Shown: positions 34,432-44,290, counted from the first letter of the stretch. The stretch is DNA of 64,000 nucleotides from DATAFF01 sp963744915 (GCA_963744915.1 CAVUUY010000006.1:309985-373984); one strand, 5' to 3'. Numbers and translations are program-made. The notes: generated from the sequence alone by a model not told the origin.

Positions 34432-35521
34432 GAACTCTCTCCCTTTGGCCCGGATTTATTGCTGCGGAAACGCATCCCCGAACCGAGCATTGCGGCGATG
34501 CACGATATTAGTGATTCTGTTTGGAGGGATTCGCCGTCCGTCCAGTGAAGGTCTCGTGGTAAAACTAGCTTTTGCTTTCAGTAAGCATTGACTGAACTAT
34601 TCCATATGCAAAAATAACGTTTATGTGAGATCTTTTATCATAAGATTTTATACAATTGAATACTGAGAGGCATATTTGCTTCGATATCAGTATAAACTGA
34701 TTGCTCCCCCGATTCTACTGAGCGCCCTTCCAAGTAGTTTTGACTCTGATAGAAGTTCGAGGACGCTCGGCGAACTGATGACGGGGTCACTCGTGGCGGA
34801 GGCCGGGTGGGAGCCGCCCAACAATGTTGATGCGATCAAGGGTCTGGAAAACGGGATTTCGCTGGAGACCGACGAATTGAAAGCTCGACGATAGGTCGGA
34901 TGCGACAGGCGCGCAGGACGGGTGGGGCGTCGGGCGGAACGTCCCAACCTATTCACTGATGGCTTGCGGAGTTATCTATGTTCGGATGAATTTTGCAGTA
35001 CGGCTATGTTTTTTCGCCTGCTGGCGTTCGTCCAACTCCACGCGTAATGAAGTGAAAAAAGGGGAGCGGTCACCACATGTCAGGACGAAGACCGCCCCAG
35101 GCTAGCCTACCGGACAAGGAAACACGCTATCGGGCAGACACGACGGTTGCAATTACGGAGCCGGGTGGCGGCCGGCCCGTATGTCAAGACCGGCCGCACT
35201 TGCCCGGGTACGGGGGGAGGAAACCGGGCAGCGCCCGAGATGGGGGGCGGGCGCAGCGCATGGAGTGCCACAGATTGCCTGATCCGACTTGGCGGGGATT
35301 GCTGTGAGTGGGTTGGCGTTGCTCTATTTACAGGCCGGTGCCAGGGCGGTGGCCCCACGTCGTGGTTAGCGATGTCAGATGCTGGACCCAGGATTCATGC
35401 TTTTGACACGTTAGCCGGCCATCTCATTGGTCGGGAGTAGGGACAGATCATGTTCCGACAGCGCCCGCCGCGTTCCGCCCCCAAAGGCACTTTCTCGCGG
35501 GCCATTTCATCAGGAGTGCCA
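34432..35521. other. 1.09-kb stretch without a recognisable gene
   Basis: The left third is A/T-rich (34560-34690) and the right part GC-rich. Short readings at 34676-34894 and 35077-35307 have no family signature, ribosome site or signal peptide, and I do not call them genes. Confidence 0.4.
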
Positions 35522-35737
35522 ATGTTAGTTGGAACCAATACTCAGATTGTCTCGAGCGAAATTCAGGAACTTTCGGATGCCGCCTGGAATGAGTTCACGG
35601 CCACCGCACCAGAGGGAATTGATTTTGTCGCCGAAGCTTCAGTGCGAAGGTTGATGGCGAGCCGGATCCGACGCGCTGTCGCACAAGGCGAACGCGACCG
35701 AGGAGCGCTTCGAGAAGGCGCATTGCAAGGATTGTAA
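35522..35737 (+). CDS. Small hypothetical protein
   Basis: The 71-residue product starts MLVGTNTQIVSSEIQELSDA, with AGGAGTGCC directly upstream, which decides it over the earlier start at 35450. It is mostly helical, with FVAEASVRRLMASRIRRAVA near the C-terminus, a basic amphipathic helix. No family is recognised. Confidence 0.45.
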   Translation: MLVGTNTQIVSSEIQELSDAAWNEFTATAPEGIDFVAEASVRRLMASRIRRAVAQGERDRGALREGALQGL

Positions 35738-36480
35738 ATCAACTCCATCGATTTGTGGGCCGGTGCCGACGCGCCGGCCCCCTATCGTTGGGGTGATAGT
35801 GATCTGTGCCACACGCGTCCACAATTGCGTAGCGCGGCTAACCTTCCCGCATGAGGCAACAATGGATTGGGTTGGGCTGAGGCCGGAGTGAGTGTAACAA
35901 ATCTCGATCGCACTGGCCGTGATGCCGGTAAATGCCCACACCCCATCTGTGTCGGCTCCATAAGCCGTCTTGCCATCGGCTGCGATAGCTATTGCGAAAG
36001 GCTCGCGCATGCCCTGTCCTGTCATATAACTCTGTGACACGAAGTACTCCGTTTCCCGTGTGGGCGGGTCAGCGCCAGTGGGCGAGGACGATATCGGGCC
36101 GGTAGGAGGGTAGCCACCGACACGATCGCGCGTCTTTGCGAAGGAGGTGCCAACTGCCGAATGAGGCGAGCGGCCTCATCACCTCGGGCCTCACGCTCGA
36201 CATAGAATTCGCTATACCCACGGCCCAGCCATTCTCAAAGGCAATTTGTTTCGCACAATCCGTTACTCAGGTAGGCCTGCTTTCTGAAGGTGTGGCAGTC
36301 TGCCTTGCTAATGACCGATTGAGGGGGTAAGACACTGCCATCGACCTTTGGCCGGACTTCGGGCCGTCATGCTTGCAACGCCAAGCACGCGACAGACACT
36401 CTTTCCAAACGATCGACAATATGGGCACACGCAGATCTTTTGCGCGTGCCTTTGTGCATTCCTGTCTGAAAGGAACTCAT
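35738..36480. other. 743-bp stretch with repeat B copy and a possible relic
   Basis: On the reverse strand, 36040 to about 35850 reads MREPFAIAIAADGKTAYGAD, which resembles one blade of a YncE-like beta-propeller, but it has no continuation. Repeat B copy 1 is at 36053-36164. Otherwise only the promoter of the cold-shock gene can be expected here. Confidence 0.4.
36053..36164 (+). repeat. Dispersed repeat B, copy 1 (partial)
   Basis: The segment from CCCGTGTGGGCGGGTCAGCG through GATCGCGCG to CCGAATGAG matches the right third of the copies at 41400-41727 and 50145-50410, with scattered differences. Confidence 0.6.
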
Positions 36481-36690
36481 ATGAACACGGGTACGGTAAA
36501 GTTCTTCAACAACCAAAAAGGCTTCGGCTTCGTCCAGCCTGATGGCGGCGGTCCCGACGTCTTTGTTCACGCAACGGCACTTGAACGTGCTGGAATTGGA
36601 AGTTTGGCAGAAGGCCAGAAGGTCAGTTTCGACACCGAGGTGGATAGTCGGAGCGGGAAGATGGCTGTTAATAACATCTCTGCAGCTTAA
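36481..36690 (+). CDS. CspA-family cold-shock protein
   Basis: The 69-residue protein is a full cold-shock domain: MNTGTVKFFNNQKGFGFVQP has RNP1, and VFVHATALERAGIGSLAEGQ has RNP2. AAAGGAACTCAT lies directly upstream of the ATG. A leader of over 100 nt without a gene precedes it, as is usual for cold-shock mRNAs. It is followed 125 bp later on the same strand by the bS21 gene, an arrangement seen in Bradyrhizobium relatives. The paralogue at 20742 shares most residues. Confidence 0.94.
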   Translation: MNTGTVKFFNNQKGFGFVQPDGGGPDVFVHATALERAGIGSLAEGQKVSFDTEVDSRSGKMAVNNISAA

Positions 36691-36815
36691 TCGCGCCATG
36701 TCCTTGTGAGTTGCCCTTGAGCTCGGGCAGGTGACTCCTCCTGCAGGCACCCGACTGGGGCACCTTTATGGAATTTCGACACCGAAGTCTTCGCTCCTGA
36801 AGCCAAAGGCAACAG

Positions 36816-37079
36816 ATGCAGGTAATCGTCAGAGATAACAACGTCGATCAAGCTCTAAGAGTGCTGAAGAAGAAGATGCAGCGTGAGGGTATCTTCCGTG
36901 AAATGAAGCAGCGGCGCGCTTACGAGAAGCCGTCGGAAAGACGCGTTCGCGAGAAGGCGGAAGCGATCCGTCGCGTCAAGAAGCTGGCCCGAAAAAAAGC
37001 GCAACGCGAGGGCTTGCTGCCGATGCCGAAACCGAAGCCTCGGCCGGGAACTGCACTTCCGCCGCGTAGCAGCGCCTGA
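36816..37079 (+). CDS. rpsU: Small ribosomal subunit protein bS21
   Basis: The 87-residue protein starts MQVIVRDNNVDQALRVLKKK and continues MQREGIFREMKQRRAYEKPS, the bS21 signature, with a lysine/arginine-rich C-terminus (LARKKAQREG) extended by a proline-rich tail typical of alphaproteobacteria. bS21 helps the 30S subunit to initiate on mRNA. It is probably cotranscribed with the cold-shock gene. Alphaproteobacteria often carry several rpsU copies, so this may be an accessory one. Confidence 0.95.
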   Translation: MQVIVRDNNVDQALRVLKKKMQREGIFREMKQRRAYEKPSERRVREKAEAIRRVKKLARKKAQREGLLPMPKPKPRPGTALPPRSSA

Positions 37080-37780
37080 CGCCGAGCCCGGGCCCCAGAC
37101 GCGATCGACGAACATTCACTGGGTGCCTGGCTGTGGAGAACCTGGGGAAAGTGGGCGTGACCACTGTGCTAACGATTGTCTATCAAGGCTACAGTGCCGA
37201 TGTTGCTTTCGGCGCCGGTTCGATCCGCAAGCCCCCGCGGATGTTTCAGGGCAATGGCTCAACTCGTCGTTGACCATGAAATAGATCTCGAAATGGAATT
37301 CCGAGAATCGCGACGGAGGCGGCTGACTTAGGCCGCCTTCACTCTTACCTGCTCACCTTAGGCGGACAGGCCTTGGTCGAGCAAGCCACACAACGCCTTC
37401 AGATTTAATCTTGCTGAAGCAAAGGTGTCACTTTCCTCGGTAGCCAACTTGGCTACCTGCGAGGATGCTACCCCGCCGCTTTCTAAAGCCGCCAATATCA
37501 ATGAGGACGGCGGGCCAGTTCGCTACTACAGTGACGCGCGATTGCTGTAGAATTAGTTACAGGAATCAATGTTTGCTTTGGCAATATTAGTATTCAAAAT
37601 GAGCCTGAAAGCGACATCGACCACTGTCGTATACCGGTCATCCTTTCGGCTTGAATCAGAAGTGCCCGTCGCTCCACCTGCTGCTCAACGGGGCCGGGTC
37701 GTTCTTGACAACGACGACCAATTGCGTTGGCTTCTTCTCCTTCCTCGGCCTCGCCACATGTTCATGCATTAGGAGGAATC
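37080..37780. other. 701-bp stretch with relics and a hairpin
   Basis: It contains a stem-loop, GGCGGC-TGACTTAG-GCCGCC, near 37318-37340; a close match is at about 44940-44962. At 37490-37548 the reading AANINEDGGPVRYYSDARLL matches the ANINEDSNVRYYAE segment of the DUF5681-like relic at 25822. No intact gene is supported. Confidence 0.5.
37490..37548 (+). pseudogene. Short fragment of the DUF5681-like family
   Basis: The frame reads AANINEDGGPVRYYSDAR and stops. It corresponds to the C-terminal portion of the gene at 25822 (ANINEDSNVRYYAE). No other part of the gene is visible nearby. Confidence 0.4.
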
Positions 37781-38461
37781 ATGCCGACTGTCCTCATCAC
37801 CGGCGCCAACCGCGGGATCGGCCTGGAACTCGCCAAGCAATATTCGGGGGACGGCTGGTCCGTCGTCGCCACCGCGCGCGATCCCAAGAATGCCGACAAG
37901 CTGAATGCACTCAAAGGCGACATCCGCATCGAGGCGCTGGAAGTCACCGACGAGAAGCAGGTTAAGGCGCTGGCCAAGGCGCTCAAAGGCACGGCGATCG
38001 ACGTGCTGTTGAACAATGCCGGCATGCTGACCGGCTATGAGAGCCTCGGCGGAACCGACACGGCATCCTGGCTCAAGACCCTGCATGTCAACTGCATTGC
38101 GCCGCTGAAGTTGACCGAGGCCTTGGCCGAGCATGTCGCGCGATCGAAGCAGAAGAAGATCGTCTCGATCACCAGCGGCATGGGCTCGATGGGCGGTCAT
38201 GCCAGCACAGGCGCCTATGCGTATCGCAGCTCCAAGGCGGCGCTGAACATGGTCATGGTGACGGCGGCCAACGAGTTGCACTCGCGCCGCATCTCGGTCG
38301 CGGTGATATCGCCGGGCTGGGTGAAGACCGATATGGGAGGTTCCGGCGCGACGCTGGACGTCAAGGAGAGCGTCGCCGGCATCCGCAAGGTGATCGACAA
38401 GCTGAACGTGGCGATCAGCGGCCAGTTCTTCAATTACAGCGGCGAGAACCTGCCATGGTAG
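37781..38461 (+). CDS. Short-chain dehydrogenase/reductase
   Basis: The 226-residue protein starts MPTVLITGANRGIGLELAKQ, with the TGxxxGIG cofactor loop. It has LLNNAGML (NNAG), the catalytic serine in IVSITSGMGSMGG, and YAYRSSKAALNM, giving the YxxxK pair. ISPGWVKTDMGG follows the active site. It is a classical NAD(P)-dependent SDR of the C-factor/CsgA-like kind. AGGAGGAATC directly precedes the ATG, ruling out the longer frame from 37727. Its stop overlaps the next gene's start by 7 bp, so the two are translationally coupled. Confidence 0.93.
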   Translation: MPTVLITGANRGIGLELAKQYSGDGWSVVATARDPKNADKLNALKGDIRIEALEVTDEKQVKALAKALKGTAIDVLLNNAGMLTGYESLGGTDTASWLKTLHVNCIAPLKLTEALAEHVARSKQKKIVSITSGMGSMGGHASTGAYAYRSSKAALNMVMVTAANELHSRRISVAVISPGWVKTDMGGSGATLDVKESVAGIRKVIDKLNVAISGQFFNYSGENLPW

Positions 38462-39057
38462 CACCGATCGACTTCTACTTCGATTTCTCCTCGCCTTACG
38501 GCTATCTTGCCAGCTACCGCGTCGACGAGATCGCAGCGGAGTTCGGTCGCGCGGTGGCCTGGCGCCCCTATCTGCTCGGTGTTGCCTTCAAGGACACCGG
38601 GCAGAGCCCGCTGGTCTCACAGCCGATCCGCGGCACTTATGCCTTGCGCGATATGGAACGGACCGCGCGAAAGCAGAAAGTGCCGCTGATCCTGCCCGAG
38701 GGCTTCCCGATGGCGACGATGGCGGCGGGGCGTGCCTTCTACTGGCTGGATGGGCGCGATCCGAAGCGCGCGGTGGACTTGGCCAAGGCGCTGTATCGTG
38801 CGGCCTTCGCGCAAGGTCGCAACATCGCGCCGACGGATGTGGTAGTTGCCGTCGCTGGCGAGATCGGTCTCGATCCCGCGGAAGCCGCGACGGCGATCGG
38901 CAGCCCGGAGGTCAAGGAACGGCTGCGCGCCGAGACCGAGGCTGCGATTGCGCGCGGCGCCTTCGGCTCGCCTTTCATCATCGTCGACGGCGAGCCGTTC
39001 TGGGGTAATGATCGGCTGGACGAAGTGCGCGAGTGGCTCAGGACCGGCGGCTGGTGA
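38455..39057 (+). CDS. 2-hydroxychromene-2-carboxylate isomerase family (DsbA-like thioredoxin fold)
   Basis: The 200-residue protein begins MVAPIDFYFDFSSPYGYLAS, the FDFxSPY motif of HCCA isomerases and kappa-class glutathione transferases. It continues RPYLLGVAFKDTG and ends GSPFIIVDGEPFWGNDRLDE, which is typical of the family. A serine replaces cysteine in the CxxC position, as in true isomerases. The enzymes use glutathione to isomerise naphthalene-pathway intermediates or act on related ring compounds. Coupling with the SDR suggests a two-step reaction on one substrate, but I see no other aromatic-degradation gene. Confidence 0.9.
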   Translation: MVAPIDFYFDFSSPYGYLASYRVDEIAAEFGRAVAWRPYLLGVAFKDTGQSPLVSQPIRGTYALRDMERTARKQKVPLILPEGFPMATMAAGRAFYWLDGRDPKRAVDLAKALYRAAFAQGRNIAPTDVVVAVAGEIGLDPAEAATAIGSPEVKERLRAETEAAIARGAFGSPFIIVDGEPFWGNDRLDEVREWLRTGGW

Positions 39058-39477
39058 CAAGAAGGACAGTGGATGGACGACACAAGCTCTCGAAAGACAG
39101 TCGGGGCCTGATTTGCTGCCCAGAGCCGTTCATTTGCTCTTCGATAACGCCTTCGCGGAAGTTTCAATGCGAAGGAAATGCCTCCCCCTGCGGGCGGCAG
39201 CTACCCGTCTTATGATTTGCCGTTTTCCACAGGCCTGGGCTACTAGCCACGCGAGGGTCACTATTACAGGCGAGGCTCACCAAACTGGCTCCTGCGAACC
39301 CAGTTTGCCCCATTGGAGCCAACCAAGGGCTGCCGTAGGGCAACAAACCGTACCCGTCCTATGGTGGTGCTTGGCACGTTTGGGCCTGAAGATCGCGGAG
39401 AGCGCCTGCGTTGCACTCTCACGAAGGTAAACTTTCCTGGTTTGCAGGCACCGGCGGGGCGATATCGTGGGGACGTG
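39058..39477. other. Intergenic 420 bp
   Basis: No gene recognised. The frame upstream of the next gene stays open from 39313, but lacks a signal peptide and ribosome site. Confidence 0.4.
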
Positions 39478-39795
39478 ATGAAAAGCACTATTTCTGTCGG
39501 GGCGATTGTTGTGAGCCTTGCTTTCTCGACCACCTCAGCATATGCCGGCCGCGTCGCGAACACGGCTATCGGTACGATCGCAGGGTTGGTGGTTTTCGGT
39601 CCGGTGGGGGCAGTTGCCGGGGCTGCGGTAGGCTATACTGCCGGACATGGTATTGCACGCTCTTGGGGTCTATCGCAACCGCGGCGCACGTCGTCTCGTT
39701 ACGTCCAGCGCAAAGCGGATAGCGCGGTTTCGTACGTCCCGGTGCCGAGAAGCAAGCCATCGGACTCGGGGCCGGTCGAGAGGCGGGCATATTAG
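39478..39795 (+). CDS. Glycine-zipper exported protein
   Basis: The 105-residue product starts MKSTISVGAIVVSLAFSTTS with a signal peptide cleaved after AYA. A glycine-zipper segment follows, TIAGLVVFGPVGAVAGAAVG, then a basic serine-rich tail. Glycine zippers insert in or pack against membranes. The internal ATG at 39478 is preceded by GGGGACGTG. Function is unknown. Confidence 0.7.
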   Translation: MKSTISVGAIVVSLAFSTTSAYAGRVANTAIGTIAGLVVFGPVGAVAGAAVGYTAGHGIARSWGLSQPRRTSSRYVQRKADSAVSYVPVPRSKPSDSGPVERRAY

Positions 39796-39843
39796 AGCGG
39801 CCGGGCACATGCCATTACCAGGGCTGCGCGGCATCGGGCATAG

Positions 39844-40246
39844 TTAAGCCAAGTCGATCGCGTACGGCTTGAGGTTGGCAAGCTCGATGAGTTCAAGGGT
39901 CGCCTCATGGGTTGCGCGGAGAATGACCCCCGGTGCTTTTCCCCGCTTCGAAGGCCTCTCGCCATCGCGCAGCACAGAGACACCAACGGTCCCCGGGCTT
40001 AAGACCGGGGAAGCCAAACTCCGGCAACGGCGTAGAGAGATCGTTCCCCCTTGCTTTTGAAAAAGAGAGAAAATCCGCCGTTACCTCGACACAATCCGTG
40101 TGCAGACCGACATCTTCCGGGCCTGTATGGCAACACCCCGAGCGATAGAACCCGATGAGCGGCTGTTCCGAGCAGCTCGTAAGAGGTTCGCCAAAGACAT
40201 TGCGCTGGCCCCTCAGTTGTCTACTGGCGCGTTCTTGCATGGGCAC
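39844..40246 (-). pseudogene. DUF2237 family protein, frameshifted before the C-terminus
   Basis: The frame from 40246 contains GQRNVFGEPLTSCSEQPLIG, CCHTGPEDVGLHTDC and FSKARGNDLSTPLPEFGFPG, which is a full DUF2237 signature. It then reads AARWREAFEAGK, after which the sense continues in another frame as APGVILRATHEATLELIELA to a stop at 39844. An extra A in a four-A run near 39938 explains the break. The function of DUF2237 is unknown. Confidence 0.75.
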
Positions 40247-40513
40247 ATATTGGCCTCACTTTGCGGTCGCACTGCACTCCCTGCTGAACGGAGACCGTCG
40301 CGAAGTATGATCGATCATACTCTGCGAACTCCAACGGTCTTCCTGCGCTCGGTCGATGAGAGGGAAGACCCCCATATCTCGGGGCAAACCCTCGTGAGCA
40401 TCATGCCGCATGTCCGAGCATGGCCCATCACGCCGGACGCGGCGCTTCGGCAGAGGGTGGTTGGAAAGTGGACTATCGCCTACCACTACAGGAATTGGGA
40501 AGAGGGCCTGCTT

Positions 40514-41158
40514 TTAAGACGGACTGAAGAAAGCTTTCAACCCCGTCAGCACGAACTGCATCCCCATCGACGCTACAATGAGCCCCATAAAGCGAGTGAC
40601 CGTGGCCTGCGTGCTCCGGCCAAGCCGCGACCCCAAGCCAATAGCAAGAAGCAAAACCGCAAACGTAACCACCGAACCGACCACCGCGGCGACAACTGCG
40701 GTTACTGGAAGAGCATCGGGCGTATGAACAGCTGCCAGCGTCACCACTGCGGTGATAGTCCCAGGTCCAGCGGCAAACATTATGAGCGGGACAAGCGAGT
40801 GCGATGCAGCAGCATCTCCATCCGTCGGTGTTGCTTGACCAACCATTTGACGGCCGCTGAGCATATCGAATCCCATATATGCAATGATCATCCCTCCTAC
40901 GATCCGGAAGGCGTCCAATGAAATGCCAAATATTCGCAAAACTTGGAGACCAACGAGCGCGGAGGTAACCAGAATAACGAGAATGCTTAGTGCCACTTTG
41001 ACGGCTCTCCACCGTCTTTCCTGCGGAGTGAGCTTCGGCGTCAGAATCAAGAAGATCGCGCCGCACACTACAGGGTTGATGACGGCCAGAACGGTCACAA
41101 TGGCCTGCACTATGTCCTGAACGCTTCCATCGAAATTCGTCTTTAGATCAAATGCCAT
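40514..41158 (-). CDS. MarC-family (UPF0056) inner-membrane protein
   Basis: The 214-residue protein has six hydrophobic segments. It carries the MarC signatures VLAVINPVVCGAIFLILTP near the start, GGMIIAYMGFDMLSGRQ in the middle, and MFAAGPGTITAVVTLAA. The C-terminus TRFMGLIVASMGMQFVLTGL also fits. The family is named after a multiple-antibiotic-resistance locus, but its role is not established. The + strand frame through this region (40100-40921) is its antisense shadow. Confidence 0.92.
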   Translation of the reverse strand: MAFDLKTNFDGSVQDIVQAIVTVLAVINPVVCGAIFLILTPKLTPQERRWRAVKVALSILVILVTSALVGLQVLRIFGISLDAFRIVGGMIIAYMGFDMLSGRQMVGQATPTDGDAAASHSLVPLIMFAAGPGTITAVVTLAAVHTPDALPVTAVVAAVVGSVVTFAVLLLAIGLGSRLGRSTQATVTRFMGLIVASMGMQFVLTGLKAFFSPS

Positions 41159-41324
41159 CCGAGCGGCCTCTGAAGCTACGTTACGTTTGAGCTAATAGGA
41201 CCCGGCGGCAGGGCAGGGCTGCCGCCCACTAATCAACATATCAACGGTGTGAAGTCTATGTAGGAAACGCTGAATACCTCGAGGAACAACACGGCATGCC
41301 TTTCCGTCCCATATACCACGCCCC

Positions 41325-41375
41325 TAGGCATCGATCGTGGGAAGGTACCGATACCCTGACGGCCCCTGTTCCAAT
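41325..41375. repeat. Dispersed short repeat D, copy 2
   Basis: TCGTGGGAAGGTACCGATAC followed by CCTGACGGCCCCTGTTCC matches copies at 26190-26245 and 52235-52280. Confidence 0.5.
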
Positions 41376-41399
41376 ATCGAACGACACTGCGCGATCGGG

Positions 41400-41727
41400 T
41401 GCACAATCCGCGTGCGAAACCTGCCGGGTGTTGATGTCGCGGGGCATCACCGGGCCATTCGAGACCTGGAAGCCCAGCGTTCCCTATGCCTGCATGCGGG
41501 ATGACGTCGAGAGGACGGCCGAGTTGACGGTCGAGGAAGGCAAGGCCAAGTCTCCCCGGTTTAGGAGGTGGGAGCCGTACTCCCACGCTCAGGATGCCAT
41601 TTCCCGTGCGCGCGGGTCAGCGTCAGCGCGCGAGGACGATGCAGCCGGTAGGGTGGTGGTAGCCCCCGACACCATCGCGCGTTCTTGCGAGGAGGAGAGG
41701 CAGCTACTGGCCGAGGTTGCGGAATGA
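41400..41727 (+). repeat. Dispersed repeat B, copy 2 (longest, with an open frame)
   Basis: About 330 bp, shared with 50145-50410 over most of its length and with 36053-36164 at the right end. In this copy a + strand frame (41296-41727) stays open and reads VLMSRGITGPFETWKPS, then DDVERTAELTVEEGKAKSPR and AISRARGSASARED. The copy at 50 kb preserves the same phrases but with stop codons. It may be an orphan gene that has multiplied and decayed, or a non-coding mobile repeat. Confidence 0.6.
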
Positions 41728-42119
41728 AGTCGTAAGCCGATCACAGACTGCTCGCTTACCTACACTGAGTTGACGCTCGAGACGTTTTGACATTACGGAT
41801 GATTAATGCCCCGGCAAGCGGCACTTAAGATCCGCAGACTACCTGTTCCGGACGACTTCTGGGTTAAGGGCCCCGCCTGTCTGGCAACAAACGAGGGAGA
41901 GGCCAAGGCATGAACCCATTTAAAATTTTATCTATTGCTCGCGAGGGTTTGAACGACAGCTTGCGTTTTGTTTCCGCAGTCCGCTTGTCATAATCGCTAC
42001 TGTAAGCTTGGCTCTCTGTCTGGCTGCGCGTCGAATTTTCACGGGCCTTGTCGTCTCGGCGCCCTGAAACCGGAAAGCGCGCCATTGCCAGCGAACTTCT
42101 TTCCTTGGGAGGTGCCCCT

Positions 42120-42740
42120 TTGCCGGCAATCGTTCATGTCGTCGATGACGATGCCCTGTTTCGAGCAGCTATTGGGCGGCTCCTCAAGGCAGCTGGTTAT
42201 CGGGTTTTGCTTTACGAATCTGCACTCCAATTTCTTACGCAGCTTCGTGATGATGATCAGCCCAGCTGTATTCTCTTGGACGTTCAGATGCCTGGCCTCA
42301 GCGGCCCGGAATTGCAGGAGCGCTTGGCCAAGGATGTGTCGTTCATCCCCATTGTGTTCCTGTCTGGGCGGGGAGACATCCCCACGAGCGTCAAAGCCAT
42401 CAAATTGGGAGCAGAGGACTTTCTAACCAAACCGGTATCGAAGGGGGACTTGGTTGCAGCAATCGAACGGGCCCTGACCCTTGCGCAGACAAGACTTGAG
42501 CAACATCACCGTCTTGTCAAACTGCGCGAGCTCATCTCTGCTCTGACAAGGCGCGAAAAGCAGGTCTTTGAACTGATCGTTCGCGGAAAGATGAATAAGC
42601 AAATTGCGTTCGATCTGGGGACGACTGAAAGGACGGTCAAAGCCCATCGTCAAAAAGTAATGGAGAAGCTCAATGCCCGGTCGGTTACTGAACTCGTCTC
42701 AAGCGCAGAACGCCTCGGGATGCTCGATTTAATTGAATAA
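42120..42740 (+). CDS. FixJ/NarL-type response regulator
   Basis: I choose the TTG at 42120, preceded by GGAGGTGCCCC, which gives 206 residues, the family length. The longer frame starts at another TTG at 42048. The receiver has VHVVDDDALFRAAI and CILLDVQMPGLSGPELQ (phosphoacceptor Asp), then SVKAIKLGAEDFLTKPV. The LuxR-type output has LTRREKQVFELIVRGKMNKQ and TTERTVKAHRQKVMEKL. It should bind DNA as a dimer when phosphorylated. No kinase gene is adjacent; the orphan FixL-like kinase at 61606 or the kinase at 22190 are candidates. Confidence 0.93.
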   Translation: MPAIVHVVDDDALFRAAIGRLLKAAGYRVLLYESALQFLTQLRDDDQPSCILLDVQMPGLSGPELQERLAKDVSFIPIVFLSGRGDIPTSVKAIKLGAEDFLTKPVSKGDLVAAIERALTLAQTRLEQHHRLVKLRELISALTRREKQVFELIVRGKMNKQIAFDLGTTERTVKAHRQKVMEKLNARSVTELVSSAERLGMLDLIE

Positions 42741-43060
42741 TCGGTTGTCGAATAAAAATGCAGCCGGTGAAATGGTTCGCGCCCCAAGTCGTCATCGGAC
42801 TGTAGCGAAAGAGTGCCACCACAACCGACTTTACAAGCCACCCTCGCCAATGGCGAGGACAAGGTGGAGGTCAATCTGATCTTACATCTACTCGTCAAGC
42901 CGGCGACGATCTGCTCTGAGAGGGATACCCTTCCCGATGGCCTTTCGAGAACGAAACGGCACCCTCATCAAGGAGAGCCCTGCTCCCGGTACTGCAAAAA
43001 AGAAACTTCGCAGGGGTTTGCGCCTACGAGGCTTTATTTCGGCGGTTAGGGGCCAATTCT
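42741..43060. other. Intergenic 320 bp
   Basis: No gene recognised. It lies between the FixJ-type gene and the convergent cysteine-rich gene. Confidence 0.4.
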
Positions 43061-43498
43061 TCAGCTTCGGCCAGCTACCGCCTTCGATAGCTCAGCCTTG
43101 CAAGGTTCGCTGAGTTTGCTTAGTGAGCTTTTGATACAAGCTATGCGGCGTAGACGCAGCTTCATCCCCGCGCAGTCTTTCTTGACATCAGCCTCACACA
43201 CTTTCTTAGCTTCGGCGATTGCCGCCAATTTTGCCTGGCACGGCTGGGAAAACACGGTTAAATGCTGTTTCAAACAGGCTGCGATGCGGCCCTGGCCAGG
43301 CTGTATCCCCGCACACTTTTCTTTGATATCGGCTCTGCATGCCCCTTTGGCGCCCTGCTGCTGTGCGGTCGCTGTAACTTCTTGCGGTGCCGCTGCGGTT
43401 CCTTGCTGTGTTGCCGGTGCGGTGCCCTGCTGCTGTGCTATGGCAACTGGTGAGAAGAGTAGTATTGCAATGCCCACTGCCAAAGTACGTTTCGTCAT
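43061..43498 (-). CDS. Exported cysteine-rich repeat protein
   Basis: The 145-residue product starts MTKRTLAVGIAILLFSPVAI with a signal peptide cleaved after IAQ. An alanine/glutamine/threonine-rich linker with three QQGTA-like repeats follows. Two cysteine-rich (GLG1-like) repeats complete it: ACRADIKEKCAGIQPGQGRI and VCEADVKKDCAGMKLRLRRI. Each has four cysteines in a CxxDxxxxC...CLKxxxxxxxxxC pattern. AAGGAGGCGCTCT precedes the ATG. Related proteins are common in rhizobia, without known function. Confidence 0.82.
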   Translation of the reverse strand: MTKRTLAVGIAILLFSPVAIAQQQGTAPATQQGTAAAPQEVTATAQQQGAKGACRADIKEKCAGIQPGQGRIAACLKQHLTVFSQPCQAKLAAIAEAKKVCEADVKKDCAGMKLRLRRIACIKSSLSKLSEPCKAELSKAVAGRS

Positions 43499-43978
43499 AG
43501 AGCGCCTCCTTACAAACAACCTTCACCCTCCTGGAGAGGGATACACCGAAAAAATTCCGCTACCCCTATTCCATCTCTAAGTGAGACGACACATGGGCGC
43601 GGATTATTGACGTTTGTACGCCGGATACAGCCGGGTCGATATTGACCAAAAGGACAAGATCCGCGGTCAGAGACCTTGGTTTGGCATAGTAAAAACGGCC
43701 GCAGACACTTGAAATCACGAATTGAGCTGCTGGGGGAGCAGTTGGCCGCATTCACCGCCGAGCGTGTCGAGCTTACCCTTCACCCGTTCTGCAGTAGAAT
43801 TCTCGCTCCCCGGAGCACGCGGCAAACATGCTTCGGGGTGGGAGGGGGTGGCCTCATAGCAATCCCGGCCACCCCCTTTCGAGCCTTGCGTCACAGGCCG
43901 AATGCGCGGGACGGCTGGGGTTCATCCTTTGGCAGCTGCCTGGTCAGCGCCTCGATGCGTTTGAGCATAGCCTTGCTA
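43499..43978. other. Intergenic 480 bp
   Basis: No gene recognised. Long readings here are shadows of the two flanking reverse-strand genes. Confidence 0.4.
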
Positions 43979-44290
43979 CTACTTTATCGCGGGGCAATTT
44001 TCGCACAGTTGGATGCCGCTCCAGGGCTTGTAATAGCCGGAGTTCTGGGAGGTTCCGTACCAGCTGGACTTGCGCTTCGCTTGATAGCGCCGGGGCGGAC
44101 AGGAGCGATAAACACGTTGTCCATCGCGATAGCCATAACACCGACGCTGCTTGATAGGCTGCACAGCCATGGCGCTTTCCTCGCTGATGACGAGATACTG
44201 GGCGACCGGCGTCACCGCGCGCGCTGGCTCGATCAGAAACAACCCACCAACAAACGATGCTATCAGGGCTAGCTGCTTAGGTGTAACCAT
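43979..44290 (-). CDS. Small exported basic protein
   Basis: The 103-residue product begins MVTPKQLALIASFVGGLFLI with a signal peptide ending ARA. The mature part contains RRCYGYRDGQRVYRSCPPRR and a tyrosine-rich tail, WYGTSQNSGYYKPWSGIQLC. Four cysteines and many arginines suggest a periplasmic or surface protein. The family is not recognised. Confidence 0.6.
   Translation of the reverse strand: MVTPKQLALIASFVGGLFLIEPARAVTPVAQYLVISEESAMAVQPIKQRRCYGYRDGQRVYRSCPPRRYQAKRKSSWYGTSQNSGYYKPWSGIQLCENCPAIK

Larger units (their letters stand above)
41159..42119. other. 961-bp stretch with repeats D and B
   Basis: Holds repeat D copy 2 (about 41325-41375) and the longest copy of repeat B (41400-41727). 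From 41730 to 42119 I see no gene; the last part includes the ribosome site GGAGGTG of the FixJ-type regulator. Confidence 0.5.

Noticed and set aside
34676..35307. Two short + strand frames
   Set aside because: No ribosome site, no signal peptide and no family resemblance.
40100..40921. 273-codon + strand frame
   Set aside because: It is antisense to the MarC gene (40514-41158) and lacks any family motif.
43676..44272. 198-codon + strand frame
   Set aside because: Overlaps the small exported-protein gene on the other strand and has no recognisable start or motif.
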